64,000 bases of DNA, from contig NZ_KQ130454.1 of the NCBI RefSeq assembly GCF_001046635.1, positions 255,501-319,500 of the forward strand, in the 5' to 3' direction. This stretch comes from Novosphingobium barchaimii LL02 (GTDB taxonomy: Bacteria > Pseudomonadota > Alphaproteobacteria > Sphingomonadales > Sphingomonadaceae). Numbering within the stretch: the stretch's first letter is position 1; every line of letters starts with the position of its first letter. Positions 37,501 to 46,345 of this stretch are shown in pieces. A program made the position numbers and the translations under genes. The notes beneath the pieces were generated by a model. The model was not told the DNA's origin. It worked only from the letters and a program-made list of their open reading frames with translations, and ran no database searches.

Positions 37501-39363
37501 TGCCAGAACCTCGTGCGCCGGGCGTCCGCCCTGCAATTCCAGCGTGAAGTCGTGGATCGTGCCCAGCTTGCCCTTGTCGAGCGATGTCGGCACTTCGCCC
37601 AGCACCCGGAAACCGAAGTTCTCCAGCGCCGGCACGGCGTCCGACAGCGGCAGGCTGCCTTCCGACTGGTAGATCTTGAGACGCAGTTGCCCGGCCGCAT
37701 CGTCGTCGCGCGCATGAAGGCGCACGTCGCGGTTGCTCTCGCTCGCCTCGCCAGAAGCGGCGCGGCGCAAGTGGGCGATGTCGAGCGCGGCTTCGGACGC
37801 ACCGTAGTCGCTGCGATAGCCCATCGGGAACGCTTCGGCATAACGCCCGGCCACCGCTGCCGCGCGGCCTGCCTCCAGCACCGGCGTCAGCGCCGCCTCG
37901 ACCGCCTCGGTCCAGCCGCGCAGCATCAGTTGCAAGGCGCTGTCGAGGTCCGCCTCGGAAGGTTCGTGGTTTCCCTCACGCACGTCGAGGGTGTAGCGCA
38001 GCATGGCCAGATTGCCTGCTTCGACCTGCAGGCTCCAGTCGAGCGTGGGGGCCTGCGCAGCCTCCTCGATCATGCCCTGGATGCGGCGCTGCATCTGGGT
38101 GGAGAGCATGTCGCGCGGCAGCCACACGAAGGCAAAGACGTGGCGCATGAGCGGCGATCGGGTGATCAGCAGGCGCGGGCGCGGGCGATCGACAAGGCCG
38201 GTCATCGTCATCGCAAGGCGTTCGACGTCAGCCTCGCCCAGCCCCATCACCAGATCGTGGGGCAGGCTGGTCAGCGCATGTGCCAGGGCCTTGCCGGTGT
38301 GCCCGGCGGGATCGAGTTCGAGACGCTGCGAGAAAGCCGCCAGTTGACCGCGCAGGCGCGGCACCCGGTCAGGCGTGGCGGCCAGCGCGGCGCTGGTCCA
38401 CATGCCGACATGGACGGAAAGCGCGGTGACCTTGCCCGCTTCGATCACCGGCACCAGGAACAGGTCAATCGGCACGCGGCGGTGGACGGTGGCGATGCGG
38501 TTGGCCTTGATCGCCATCGGCGCATGGACATTGCCCACCGCCAGAGCAGCATCGAAAGCCGCGAAAGCACGGGTATAGCTGACGTCGGAAAGGACATCCT
38601 CCTCGTCGATCCGGCACACGCCAAGGCGCTCGGTCCGCACCCCTTCGCGCGTGCGGGTGACGTGACCCAACTGGGTGAGCATTCCGCCGGCGAACCAGCG
38701 CAGCAATTCCGCGCCTTCCTCGTCGATCACAGCCGTGTCGATCCGCTCTGCATCGGCACGCATCGCCTCAACCATCTGCGGCCAGTCGGCCACGGCGGCG
38801 CGCACATCGGCCAGCGTGGTTTCCAGCGAGCGCAGCAGGTCCCGCCGCTGACGGGCATCCGCACGCGGGGTCTCGACATAGATCATCGATTCGCGCCCCG
38901 TCGCATCGGCCGCGGCGCCAGGCATGCCGGTCAACTTGCCCTTGGCGTCGCGCAGCACCGGCACCACAGGGTGGACGAGGCGGTCGATCACGAGGCCGGC
39001 CTCGGCAATCGCGGCCGCGACCGAATCGACCAGGAAAGGCATGTCGTCGTTGACCAGCGCGATGCGCAACAGGCGCCGCTCCTCATTGGCGGAGGCAAGC
39101 TCGATAACCGGCTCCCCGGCATTGCGCTGCTGCGCCGCCGCCAGCAGGAACCGCGCGGCTTCGTCGATCCAGGAGCCGCCCTCGGAGCCGGCATCGTCGG
39201 GCCCGTCGCCGGGGAGGAGCGCGCCGCGCACCTCTTCGACAATCGTATCATGCAGTTCGGAGGATTTACGCGCAGTGGCCGCCTTGGCGCCCTGCTTCTT
39301 CGTGCCAGCCTTTTCGCCAGCAGTCCGGGTCTTGCCGGAAACGGTCAGTTCGCCTGCGCTCAT
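34573..39363 (-). CDS. NAD-specific glutamate dehydrogenase, large (about 180 kDa) class
   Basis: This 1,596-residue protein is the GDH-180 type (Streptomyces/Pseudomonas/Caulobacter class) that deaminates glutamate to 2-oxoglutarate with NAD+. The N-terminal ~700 residues carry ACT-like regulatory domains. The catalytic core includes IARGGLRWSDRRDDFRVE, PTGAKGGFYPKLLPD, CGDMSGDVFGNGMLLS (dinucleotide region) and LWFGGIGTYVK. A basic Lys/Ala-rich segment of about 35 residues begins the protein. The ATG at 39363 has GGAG seven bases upstream. It would recycle glutamate from the AST arginine route and aromatic transaminations encoded nearby. Confidence 0.96.
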   Translation of the reverse strand: MSAGELTVSGKTRTAGEKAGTKKQGAKAATARKSSELHDTIVEEVRGALLPGDGPDDAGSEGGSWIDEAARFLLAAAQQRNAGEPVIELASANEERRLLRIALVNDDMPFLVDSVAAAIAEAGLVIDRLVHPVVPVLRDAKGKLTGMPGAAADATGRESMIYVETPRADARQRRDLLRSLETTLADVRAAVADWPQMVEAMRADAERIDTAVIDEEGAELLRWFAGGMLTQLGHVTRTREGVRTERLGVCRIDEEDVLSDVSYTRAFAAFDAALAVGNVHAPMAIKANRIATVHRRVPIDLFLVPVIEAGKVTALSVHVGMWTSAALAATPDRVPRLRGQLAAFSQRLELDPAGHTGKALAHALTSLPHDLVMGLGEADVERLAMTMTGLVDRPRPRLLITRSPLMRHVFAFVWLPRDMLSTQMQRRIQGMIEEAAQAPTLDWSLQVEAGNLAMLRYTLDVREGNHEPSEADLDSALQLMLRGWTEAVEAALTPVLEAGRAAAVAGRYAEAFPMGYRSDYGASEAALDIAHLRRAASGEASESNRDVRLHARDDDAAGQLRLKIYQSEGSLPLSDAVPALENFGFRVLGEVPTSLDKGKLGTIHDFTLELQGGRPAHEVLALAPMIEDALRAVLNGGGENDAFNRLVPGLGLNSVEANWLRAWYRYLRQAGTHFGIPTVVDALLGAPAVTRGIVDLFEAIHDPAFDGDRALARKDAEEAIRTGLAGVGAINDDRLLRAFRDIVLAMLRTNAFAAAGHVALAFKFDSALVPGLPKPVPWREIFVYSQRVEGIHLRAGPIARGGLRWSDRRDDFRVEILGLMKAQRVKNAVIVPTGAKGGFYPKLLPDPSRDRAAWAAEGQGSYEVFVDTLLSITDNIVADKVVHPEGVVILDGEDPYFVVAADKGTAKFSDVANGIAEGRDFWLDDAFASGGSNGYDHKAMGITAKGAWLSVQRHFLEMGVDVQVDPVRVVGCGDMSGDVFGNGMLLSKSLKLVAAFDHRHIFLDPDPDAAKSWEERQRLFDLPVSSWNDYDKALISKGGGVFPRSLKSIPLSEEARAVLGIGASEIDPDSLITAILCSPVDLLWFGGIGTYVKASAENNVQVGDPTNDGLRISGNELRVKVVGEGANLGVTQAGRIEFADRGGRINADFIDNSAGVDCSDNEVNIKIALAAAKRAGKLSEPQRVELLRSMTDEVGALVLEDNRLQALALSIAQRGGAQVMPSHIRLIETLEEGGHLDRRTEGLADNDVLARRAQDGRGLTRPELAVLLSSGKLVLQAAIEGSDLPADPSLSDMLIATFPQAMQKKYARFIKGHRLANEIIATKLANRIVNRLGIVTPFELAEEEGATLAQIAAAFALAEQLFGLDALWEQLEVAPMAETARVALFEMVANSVRGHMADLLRAGAGRIAPSELAARLEKGIAALSTDTVELLGERTLAHSRKLRTGLTDLGAPEDVAGQVANLFDLDGAVGVAALASETGIAPRKLVTAFTRIGAGLGLDWAQASAAMMSPSDPWERLLVAGLARDFQQMRLDFLRTIARTKAGKSDPLAATEEWGRDHLSALENFRAIVHRAENAVVVSPAMLAQIASQARNLLAR

Positions 39364-39672
39364 AGCTTTCTCCGCGATCCTCGATTTTTAGGCCTTGGTG
39401 GTCGATCCCGCTTCTGTGTCGGGCCCGATCCTGTGCCGGGTATTGCAGCATTGTGACCATATAGGTCAGTTGGAGCGATACTCCACCCATCAGGCGGAGG
39501 AATTACCCAGCCATCGGGCAAGATGATGACAACCGTGCTGCGGCCCGAATGGTGCGACCCGAAGGGCGGGACATAAGCGCGGGTGAACTTGACGTGGCTG
39601 TAACACAATTCCCGTCCGGCGCAATATTAGTTCAACAGTGCGCAAGTTGTTTCAGGGCTGCTCCGATAGTGG
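39364..39672. other. Intergenic region upstream of glutamate dehydrogenase (309 bp)
   Basis: This should hold the promoter of the leftward dehydrogenase gene and the 3' end signal of nothing else obvious. I see no gene, riboswitch or strong hairpin; open frames here lack ribosome sites. Confidence 0.5.
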
Positions 39673-40593
39673 TCAGGCGCCCGCGAGTGCCCTGGCCGGA
39701 GCCCGGCGATCCTCAAGCGCGCGGGCGGCAAGGATCAGCGCGCCCATCGGCCCGGCATCATCGCCCAGCAGCGGCGGAGTTATCATGCCCGCCAGCTTCT
39801 CACGCGTGCAGTCGCGCAAGTATCCACCCAGCAGCGCGGGTACACGGGCAATCGCCATGGGCAGAAGATGGGGCTGCTTGCCGGCGACCCCGCCGCCCAC
39901 GACGATGCGCTGCGGAGACACCGTCAGAATCAGCATCGCGAACAGTTCGGCAAGGTCGTGCGCGGCCGTTTCCCAGGCCGGATCGTCCGCTGCCACCCGC
40001 GACGGGTGTGTGCCCAGCCGGGCGGCAAGCGCGGGACCGCTGACGAGGCCCTCCATGCAATCGCCATGAAAGGCGCAGGCCCCCTCGAACGTATCGCCGG
40101 GGGCGCGGCGTAGGCGGACGTGGCCGATTTCGGGGTGCAGCAATCCATGCGCCGGCTCCCCCGCGATCAGCACGCCGCCGCCAAGGCCGGTGCCGATGGT
40201 GAGGTAAACCATGCTCTCGCAGCCGCGTGCGGCGCCGAAGCGGTGCTCGGCCAGCGCGGCGCCGTTGACGTCGGTGTCGAGGCCGACCGGGCAGCCAAGT
40301 GCCGCGGCGACAGGCCCGGCCACCGCCGCCCCGCTCCAGCCGGGCTTGGGGGTATCGAGCATGAAACCATGGTCGGATGCCTCATGCGAGACGCGCAGCG
40401 GGCCAAAACTGGCGATCCCCACCGCGTCCACCGGCTTGTCGTCACGCCAGCTTCGGATCGCGTCGATGGCGCGGTCCAGCGTTTCGGTCGGTCCGGTGGT
40501 GGCAAATTCCAGACGCTCGTCGATCCGGCCCGGCTGGCCGAGTACGACCACCGTCTTGGTGCCGCCCAGTTCGATGCCCGCCAGCTTGTGCAT
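39673..40593 (-). CDS. ROK-family fructokinase
   Basis: The 306-residue sugar kinase has the ATP-binding IELGGTKTVVVLG at the start, the sugar-binding GIASFGPL and GLDTDVNGAALAEH, and GTGLGGGVL. The ROK zinc site is present as C-x-F-H-x-D-C (ACAFHGDCMEGLVSGPA). This Zn arrangement and the N terminus match Zymomonas/Bacillus-type fructokinases. It is transcribed after the GH68 enzyme, from which it is 19 bp apart, and would phosphorylate fructose released from sucrose. Confidence 0.9.
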   Translation of the reverse strand: MHKLAGIELGGTKTVVVLGQPGRIDERLEFATTGPTETLDRAIDAIRSWRDDKPVDAVGIASFGPLRVSHEASDHGFMLDTPKPGWSGAAVAGPVAAALGCPVGLDTDVNGAALAEHRFGAARGCESMVYLTIGTGLGGGVLIAGEPAHGLLHPEIGHVRLRRAPGDTFEGACAFHGDCMEGLVSGPALAARLGTHPSRVAADDPAWETAAHDLAELFAMLILTVSPQRIVVGGGVAGKQPHLLPMAIARVPALLGGYLRDCTREKLAGMITPPLLGDDAGPMGALILAARALEDRRAPARALAGA

Positions 40594-40612
40594 GTTCGCC
40601 TGATCCGTGTTG

Positions 40613-41770
40613 TCAGCGCCCGCTTTTCAGCGTGGCGCGTGTACCATCGAGACGCAACTGCAGGAACGGCGCGAAAGTTCCGCCAAAGTGCGTTCTGCCG
40701 GCCGGTTTCTGCTCCGCTTCGGCGTCATCCATGCCCCAGTAATCGACGAAGCTGGTCACCGAAAGATCAGGCAGGACCCACCAGCTATAGGCCTGGAACG
40801 GCTCGGCAGCGGGATTGGCGAAGACCAGGCCGTGCCCGTTGAGCAATTGCCACGGCCCCTCGATCCGGTCGGCGACGGCGCCGTAGAGCCCCGTGGGCGC
40901 GGCGATGCCGGGGGCAAAGACCTTGGCCTGGGTTGACCAGAATAGGTAGAGCCGCCCGCCGTACGCGACGACATGAGGTCGCTCCAGTTCGTTGTTAATG
41001 CCCGATGCGTCGATCAGCGGCGGCAGGTTTTCGAACTTTCCGGTGCCACCTGCGGCCCGCCGGGCACAGCCGATGACCCCGTTGTAGCGGCCCAGGTGCC
41101 GGGCGGAGGATGCGGTGAACAGGAGGTATTCATCCCCTTGCTGGGTGCGCCAGGTTGCGGGATCGCGGAACGCCTTGATCTCACCCACCCGCCCGGTCGC
41201 ATCGTGGCGGCTCATGTAGATCAGATCGACCGGGACGGCCAGTTCCACCGGGTGGGTCCAGGCTTCGAAGACCGCGCCGTCCTGCCCCTCGTCCACAAGC
41301 CGCGTGGTCGCCGCGAACAGGCGCTGCTGGAACGTCAGCTCCGCCTCCCCGCGCGTTCCGGCAGAGGTGAAGTACAAGGTGACATCACCGCCACCATAAT
41401 GAGCCGAGCCGGACCATTCGCGGCTGCCGGGCGTGAAGCCGTCGGGAAAAGTCGCTCCGAGATGGATGAAACGCCCGTCGATGCGGTGGAAATGATGGAT
41501 CCGCGCCGCGCCGTGCCGCGCCTCGGGATCGTCGAATGCCGGAGCGGCCAGCGCGAACCACAGTTCGCCCCCGCGCCAGCGCACCGGCATCCCCCTGCCG
41601 CAGGCCAGTGGCCAGGCGTCCCATACGTCGAGGTCCTCTGCAACCCGCCGTATGTCACCCGCGACCAGAACCGGGGGATGGGGCAGCGGCTGCGCTGCAA
41701 GTTCACCCAGGTCCTGAGCAGTCCATTTCAGCGTCACGGGACAATCGGTAAAGGCGTCTGGAAGAGGCAT
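40613..41770 (-). CDS. GH68 levansucrase/inulosucrase-type fructosyltransferase, no signal peptide
   Basis: This 385-residue five-blade beta-propeller has all GH68 catalytic features: nucleophile D51 in VWDAWP, the EWSGSA motif at 118-123, transition-state Asp D203 in FRDP, and acid/base E263 in ELERPHVV. GH68 enzymes split sucrose, releasing glucose and either building fructan or giving fructose. No signal peptide or membrane anchor is visible, so it is either cytoplasmic (as a sucrose hydrolase fed by the neighbouring carrier) or exported by another route. A CAATCGATTG operator lies 15 bp upstream of the ATG. Confidence 0.93.
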   Translation of the reverse strand: MPLPDAFTDCPVTLKWTAQDLGELAAQPLPHPPVLVAGDIRRVAEDLDVWDAWPLACGRGMPVRWRGGELWFALAAPAFDDPEARHGAARIHHFHRIDGRFIHLGATFPDGFTPGSREWSGSAHYGGGDVTLYFTSAGTRGEAELTFQQRLFAATTRLVDEGQDGAVFEAWTHPVELAVPVDLIYMSRHDATGRVGEIKAFRDPATWRTQQGDEYLLFTASSARHLGRYNGVIGCARRAAGGTGKFENLPPLIDASGINNELERPHVVAYGGRLYLFWSTQAKVFAPGIAAPTGLYGAVADRIEGPWQLLNGHGLVFANPAAEPFQAYSWWVLPDLSVTSFVDYWGMDDAEAEQKPAGRTHFGGTFAPFLQLRLDGTRATLKSGR

Positions 41771-41784
41771 CGGCCCGCTTCGTA

Positions 41785-41794
41785 CAATCGATTG
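41785..41794. promoter_or_regulatory. LacI-type operator, levansucrase side
   Basis: CAATCGATTG is a perfect 10-bp palindrome with a central CG, as in LacI/GalR operators. It is 15 bp upstream of the GH68 start, where it could block the promoter or leader. A near-identical site is at 41964-41973. Confidence 0.6.
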
Positions 41795-41963
41795 AATTTC
41801 GTTGTAAATGAAAAATATACAAAGTCAGTAGGTTCACCGAGGACCGTAATTTTCCTTGGCCGCAGCGCCTGCTACGCACATGACCTAGGAGACCGTTTGA
41901 AGATGCGCACAAGAGCGCATTTGGAATGCGGCACCAGCCCACTCCGCCTAGCCCAGAGCCTTG

Positions 41964-41973
41964 CAATCGATTC
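41964..41973. promoter_or_regulatory. LacI-type operator, transporter side
   Basis: CAATCGATTC shares nine of ten bases with the site at 41785-41794. It is 76 bp upstream of the MFS carrier start, so each arm of the divergent sucrose module has one copy. Confidence 0.55.
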
Positions 41974-42048
41974 TTATGAATCCGTCCCTGTGCGGCGCTC
42001 TGCTTTACCTATAGGCCCGGTGCGGCTTCACACACGAAGGGGCTTCGC

Positions 42049-43377
42049 ATGTCGACCGGCTCCAGGCCGCACCTTTCGCTGCTGCGCATCATCGAGATGA
42101 ACGTCGGCTTCTTTGGGCTACAGTTCAGTTTCGGGCTGCAGCAGGCGAACATGGGACCGATCTATGCCTATCTCGGCGCGAGCGAGGCGATGATACCCCT
42201 GCTCTGGCTGGCCGGCCCGATGACCGGGCTGCTGGTCCAGCCGCTGATCGGCGCGATGAGCGACCGCACGCTGTCCCCGCTTGGCCGCCGCACGCCCTAT
42301 TTCCTGGTGGGCGCCGTGCTGTGTTCGGCCGCGCTTTTCGCGATGCCCCGCTCCTCGGCGCTATGGATGGCGGCAAGCCTGCTCTGGCTGCTGGACGCCG
42401 GTAACAACGTGACCATGGAACCTTATCGCGCCTATGTCGCCGACCGGCTCCCGCCGCATCAGCGCTCGGCCGGGTTCCTCACGCAGAGCGCGTTCACCGG
42501 GCTTGCCCATACGGCATCCTACCTTGCCCCGTCACTGTTCACCGGGATAATCGACCGCCACCTGCTAGGCCCCAGCGGCATTCCCGATATCGTGCGGCTG
42601 GCCTTCCTGATCGGCGCCGTGCTGTCGCTTTCGACCATTCTCTATTCGGTGCTGCGCGTGCCCGAACTGCCGCTGAGCGCCGGCGAACGCGCCGCCATCG
42701 CCGCTCGCCCCCTCACCGCCCGGAACACGCTGGCGGAAATCCGCGCCGCCATCGCCGAAATGCCCGGCCCGATGCGCCAGCTGGCTCTGGCCATGCTGTG
42801 CCAGTGGTACGCGATGATGGTCTACTGGCAGTACATCGCCTTTGCCCTCTCCCGCTCGCTTTACGGCAGCGTCGATACCGCGTCCGAAAACTTTCGCGAT
42901 GCGGTACTGACCGGGCAGCAGCTGGGAGCAATCTACAACGCCGTCGCCTTCGTCTGTGCGCTGACGCTGATCCCCGTGGTCAGGCGGCTGGGCGCGCGCA
43001 AGGTCCATGTCGCCTGCCTTGCCGCAGCCGGCGCGGCGATGATCGCAGTCCCGTTTACCGCGTCGTTCCCGGTGCTCGCCCTGCTGATGGTGGGGATAGG
43101 CCTGGGCTGGGCCGGCATGATGGGCAATACTTACGTGATGCTCGCCGATTCGATCCCACCGGCGCGCAACGGCATCTACATGGGCATCTTCAACATGTTC
43201 ATCGTCATTCCGATGCTGCTTGAAAACCTGACGATGCCGCTGATCTACACGCCGCTTCTGGGGGGAGACGCCCGCAATGCGCTGATCCTCGCCGGGATGC
43301 TCATGTTGTTGGGCGCAGCAGCCACCCGTTTGGTCAGCGTGGGCGGCCCGCCGAACCGAAACTCAGGTGCTAACTGA
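42049..43377 (+). CDS. MFS carrier, sucrose-transporter (GPH/SUT-like) type
   Basis: The 442-residue protein has about 12 membrane helices. It opens with [20 protein letters not shown] and has the MFS loop 2-3 signature [20 protein letters not shown], in the form typical of plant SUT / SLC45-related disaccharide-H+ symporters. The neighbours (GH68 enzyme, fructokinase, LacI regulator) make sucrose the likely substrate, taken across the inner membrane by proton symport. Confidence 0.88.
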   Translation: MSTGSRPHLSLLRIIEMNVGFFGLQFSFGLQQANMGPIYAYLGASEAMIPLLWLAGPMTGLLVQPLIGAMSDRTLSPLGRRTPYFLVGAVLCSAALFAMPRSSALWMAASLLWLLDAGNNVTMEPYRAYVADRLPPHQRSAGFLTQSAFTGLAHTASYLAPSLFTGIIDRHLLGPSGIPDIVRLAFLIGAVLSLSTILYSVLRVPELPLSAGERAAIAARPLTARNTLAEIRAAIAEMPGPMRQLALAMLCQWYAMMVYWQYIAFALSRSLYGSVDTASENFRDAVLTGQQLGAIYNAVAFVCALTLIPVVRRLGARKVHVACLAAAGAAMIAVPFTASFPVLALLMVGIGLGWAGMMGNTYVMLADSIPPARNGIYMGIFNMFIVIPMLLENLTMPLIYTPLLGGDARNALILAGMLMLLGAAATRLVSVGGPPNRNSGAN

Positions 43378-43422
43378 ACAAGTTACTTCCGGCAACGCGA
43401 TCGTGGTGATAAGGCTCCGAAC

Positions 43423-44490
43423 ATGGCGGCAGGGTCGGGCAAGAGCAACGGGGAAGACAGCGGTACGGACACGTCCGTGCCCCAAGTAGAGGTACGTACA
43501 CTGGCAGACCTGGCGCGCGTCGCCGGGGTTTCTGCCGGTACGGTTTCACGCGCGCTTGCCGGCAAGTCGCTGGTCAACACGGAAACGCGCGAACGCATTC
43601 AGGCGCTGGCGCGGCAATATGGCTTCCGCCCCAACCAGATGGCCAGCAAGCTGCGATCGCGGCGCACGGGCGTCATTGGCGTGGTCATCCCGTTGGGCCA
43701 CGAAAAGCGCCAGAGCATTTCCGATCCGTTCTTCCTGACCCTGCTCGGACAACTCGCCGACCAGCTGACCGAGAGCGGCTATGACCTCATGCTCAGCCGC
43801 GCCATCCCCGATGGGACGACCGACTGGCTGGAGCGCATCACCGGATCGGGCATGGTCGACGGCGTGCTCGTGATCGGCCAGTCCGACCAATCCGAGATAA
43901 TCGACCGGGTCGCGGCGCATTACCGCCCATTGGTCGTCTGGGGGAACCACCGTGAAGGGCAGGTCCACTGCGTGGTTGGAACCGACAACGAACATGGCGG
44001 GCGGCTCAGCGCCGAACACCTGATCGCATCGGGCGCGCGCCGCCTGGCCTTTCTGGGTGACACCACCGGCATCGAGATCGCGATGCGCCGCCGCGGCGCG
44101 GCCGCAGCCGCGCAGGACGCGGGCCTGCCGCTCACCCATATCCCCGTCGCCCTCGCCAATGCCGAGATGGGGCCGCAGATCAAGGCCGCGCTTGCCATGC
44201 CGGACCTCGACTACGACGGGATCGTCTGCGCCTCCGACCTGATCGCCATGTCGGCGCTGCGCGTCCTTTACGAAACGGGCCGCGCGGTGCCGGACGACAC
44301 CCAGATCGTCGGCTTCGACGACCTGCCGCTCGCCGCGCAGACCATGCCCCCGCTCACCACGATCCGGCAGGAGATCGGTGATGGCGCGCGGGTGATGGTG
44401 GAAAAGCTGAAAAGCCGGATCGAGGGCGAAGATACGTCCAGCCTGGCGATGGCGCCGACGCTGATCGTGCGGCGCACCACGCTGCGCTAA
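43423..44490 (+). CDS. LacI-family repressor of the sucrose module
   Basis: This 355-residue regulator has an N-terminal tail of about 24 residues, then the LacI headpiece (TLADLARVAGVSAGTVSRAL and the hinge region FRPNQMASKLRSRRTG), and a periplasmic-binding-like ligand domain (GVVIPLGHEK, VVGTDNEHGG, VCASDLIAMSAL, QIVGFDDLPLA). It follows the carrier after 45 bp. The two CAATCGATT sites in the divergent promoter are its likely operators, with a sucrose or fructose-derived inducer (inference). Confidence 0.92.
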   Translation: MAAGSGKSNGEDSGTDTSVPQVEVRTLADLARVAGVSAGTVSRALAGKSLVNTETRERIQALARQYGFRPNQMASKLRSRRTGVIGVVIPLGHEKRQSISDPFFLTLLGQLADQLTESGYDLMLSRAIPDGTTDWLERITGSGMVDGVLVIGQSDQSEIIDRVAAHYRPLVVWGNHREGQVHCVVGTDNEHGGRLSAEHLIASGARRLAFLGDTTGIEIAMRRRGAAAAAQDAGLPLTHIPVALANAEMGPQIKAALAMPDLDYDGIVCASDLIAMSALRVLYETGRAVPDDTQIVGFDDLPLAAQTMPPLTTIRQEIGDGARVMVEKLKSRIEGEDTSSLAMAPTLIVRRTTLR

Positions 44491-44607
44491 ACATCCCGGC
44501 GAGGGATTTCGCCCTTTACCCTTCGCCCGCGATGCCGCTAGTCACACGTTCAGGTCCCGGTGCAATCTGAGGAAACGTGTGGTTCTGATCATAATTGGTG
44601 CTCCCGG

Positions 44608-46314
44608 ATGCTGATCGGGATTGACCTCGGCACGACCAATAGCGCGGTCACCATCTGGCGCGAAGGCGAGGCGCAGCTGGTCCCCAATGCGCTGGGCGAA
44701 CTGCTCACCCCTTCGGCAGTAAGCATTGCAAGGGACGGGCAGGCCTGGATCGGCACCCCGGCGCTGGACCGCATGGCGGCCCATCCGCTGGACACCGCCA
44801 CCAGCTTCAAACGCATGATCGGCACCCAGCGCACCGCGCGCCTTGCCGGCAAGGAATACAAGCCGGAGGATATCTCGGCCATCGTTCTGGGCGCCCTTGT
44901 CCGCGATGTCGAGGCGCTGACCGGCGAAAAGCCGACCGAGGCGGTCATCACCGTGCCTGCCTATTTCAACGACCGTCAGCGCAAGGCCACCCGGCGCGCT
45001 GGCGAACTGGCGGGCCTTTCCGTGCGCCGCCTCATCAACGAGCCGACCGCCGCTGCCCTCGCTTTCGGCCTGCAGGACAAGGGCGACCGCGAGCCGTTCC
45101 TCGTCTTCGATCTGGGCGGCGGCACCTTCGACGTATCCGTGGTCGAGATGTTCGACGGCATCGTCGAGGTTCGCGCCTCCGCCGGCGACAACCGGCTGGG
45201 CGGGGACGACTTCGACGAAGCGCTGGCCGCTTTCGCCAAGCCGCGCGTCGATCCCGAGGGCCTGCTGGCCAAAGTGCCGGACGAGCGCCGCGAGGCCCTG
45301 CTCAAGCGCGCTGCCGAAACCTGCCGCCGCGCGCTGAGCAGCGCCGGCGAAGCCGAATTCGCGCTGACCGTCGATGAAACGCGCCTCTCCGCGATTATCA
45401 CCGAAGCGGAGTTTGAAACCGCCTGCGAACCGCTGATCCGCCGCCTGCGCGATCCGGTGGTGCGCGCCTTGCGCGACTGCGCGATCGAGGCGGCGGAGCT
45501 GTCCGACGTGGTCCTCGTCGGCGGCGCCACGCGTATGCCGGTGGTACGCAAGGCGATCACCCGCCTGTTTGGCCGCTTCCCCAATTCCTCGGTCCATCCC
45601 GATCATGCGGTGGCGCTGGGCGCCTCGATCCAGGCCGGCCTTGTAGGCCGCGACGCGGCGCTTGAGGAAATCCGCATCACCGACGTATGCCCTTTCACCC
45701 TGGGCATCGAAGTGGCGGAGAACGACCGTTACGGCGGCCTCCAGCGCGGATTGTTCTCTCCCATCATCGAGCGCAACACCCCGGTCCCGGTCAGCCGCGT
45801 CAGCAGCTATTCGACCATGGGCGACGGGCAGAAGCAGATCGAATTCGGCATCTACCAGGGCGAGGCGCGCGAGGTTTCCGGCAACGTCAAACTGGGCCAG
45901 ATCGCCGTTCCCGTACCGCCGCGCCCGGCGGGCGAGGTGAGCGCGGAAGTGCGCTTCTCCTACGACAGTTCCGGCCTTCTGGAAGTCGACGTCCACGTTC
46001 CGCTGAGCGGCAAGAACCACAATCTCGTCATCGTCGACGAAGAGGACCGCCCCGGCCCCAAGGATATCGAGAAGCGCCGCGCCGCTCTTGCAAAGCTCAA
46101 GTTCCATCCGCGCGAGGAGGCCGGCAACGCAGCCCTGATGGCCCGCGCCGAACGCGCCTACGAGGACCACATCGGCGAAATGCGCCAGATGATCGGGCAC
46201 TGGATCACCCAGTTCGCCGGCGCGCTCGACACGCAGGACCCGCGCCGTATCGCCGATGCCCGCGATTTCCTCACCGGGCAGCTGGGCGAAATCGACAGCT
46301 CCAGCCCGCTGTGA
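44608..46314 (+). CDS. HscC-type Hsp70 chaperone
   Basis: The 568-residue Hsp70 has the ATPase signatures LIGIDLGTTNSAV at the N terminus, FDLGGGTFDVSVVEMF, and VGGATRMPVV, then a short substrate-binding domain (TLGIEVAENDRYGG, NTPVPVSRVSSYST) and a reduced helical lid. It lacks the EEVD-like tail of DnaK. This is the HscC subfamily, whose E. coli member partners with J-proteins DjlB/DjlC. The ATG at 44608 (after a ggtgctcccgg leader) gives the proper N terminus. The next gene, 31 bp on, encodes a J-like protein. Confidence 0.92.
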   Translation: MLIGIDLGTTNSAVTIWREGEAQLVPNALGELLTPSAVSIARDGQAWIGTPALDRMAAHPLDTATSFKRMIGTQRTARLAGKEYKPEDISAIVLGALVRDVEALTGEKPTEAVITVPAYFNDRQRKATRRAGELAGLSVRRLINEPTAAALAFGLQDKGDREPFLVFDLGGGTFDVSVVEMFDGIVEVRASAGDNRLGGDDFDEALAAFAKPRVDPEGLLAKVPDERREALLKRAAETCRRALSSAGEAEFALTVDETRLSAIITEAEFETACEPLIRRLRDPVVRALRDCAIEAAELSDVVLVGGATRMPVVRKAITRLFGRFPNSSVHPDHAVALGASIQAGLVGRDAALEEIRITDVCPFTLGIEVAENDRYGGLQRGLFSPIIERNTPVPVSRVSSYSTMGDGQKQIEFGIYQGEAREVSGNVKLGQIAVPVPPRPAGEVSAEVRFSYDSSGLLEVDVHVPLSGKNHNLVIVDEEDRPGPKDIEKRRAALAKLKFHPREEAGNAALMARAERAYEDHIGEMRQMIGHWITQFAGALDTQDPRRIADARDFLTGQLGEIDSSSPL

Positions 46315-46345
46315 CGGTGCAGTTAGTACCGGCAGGCGCACGAAC

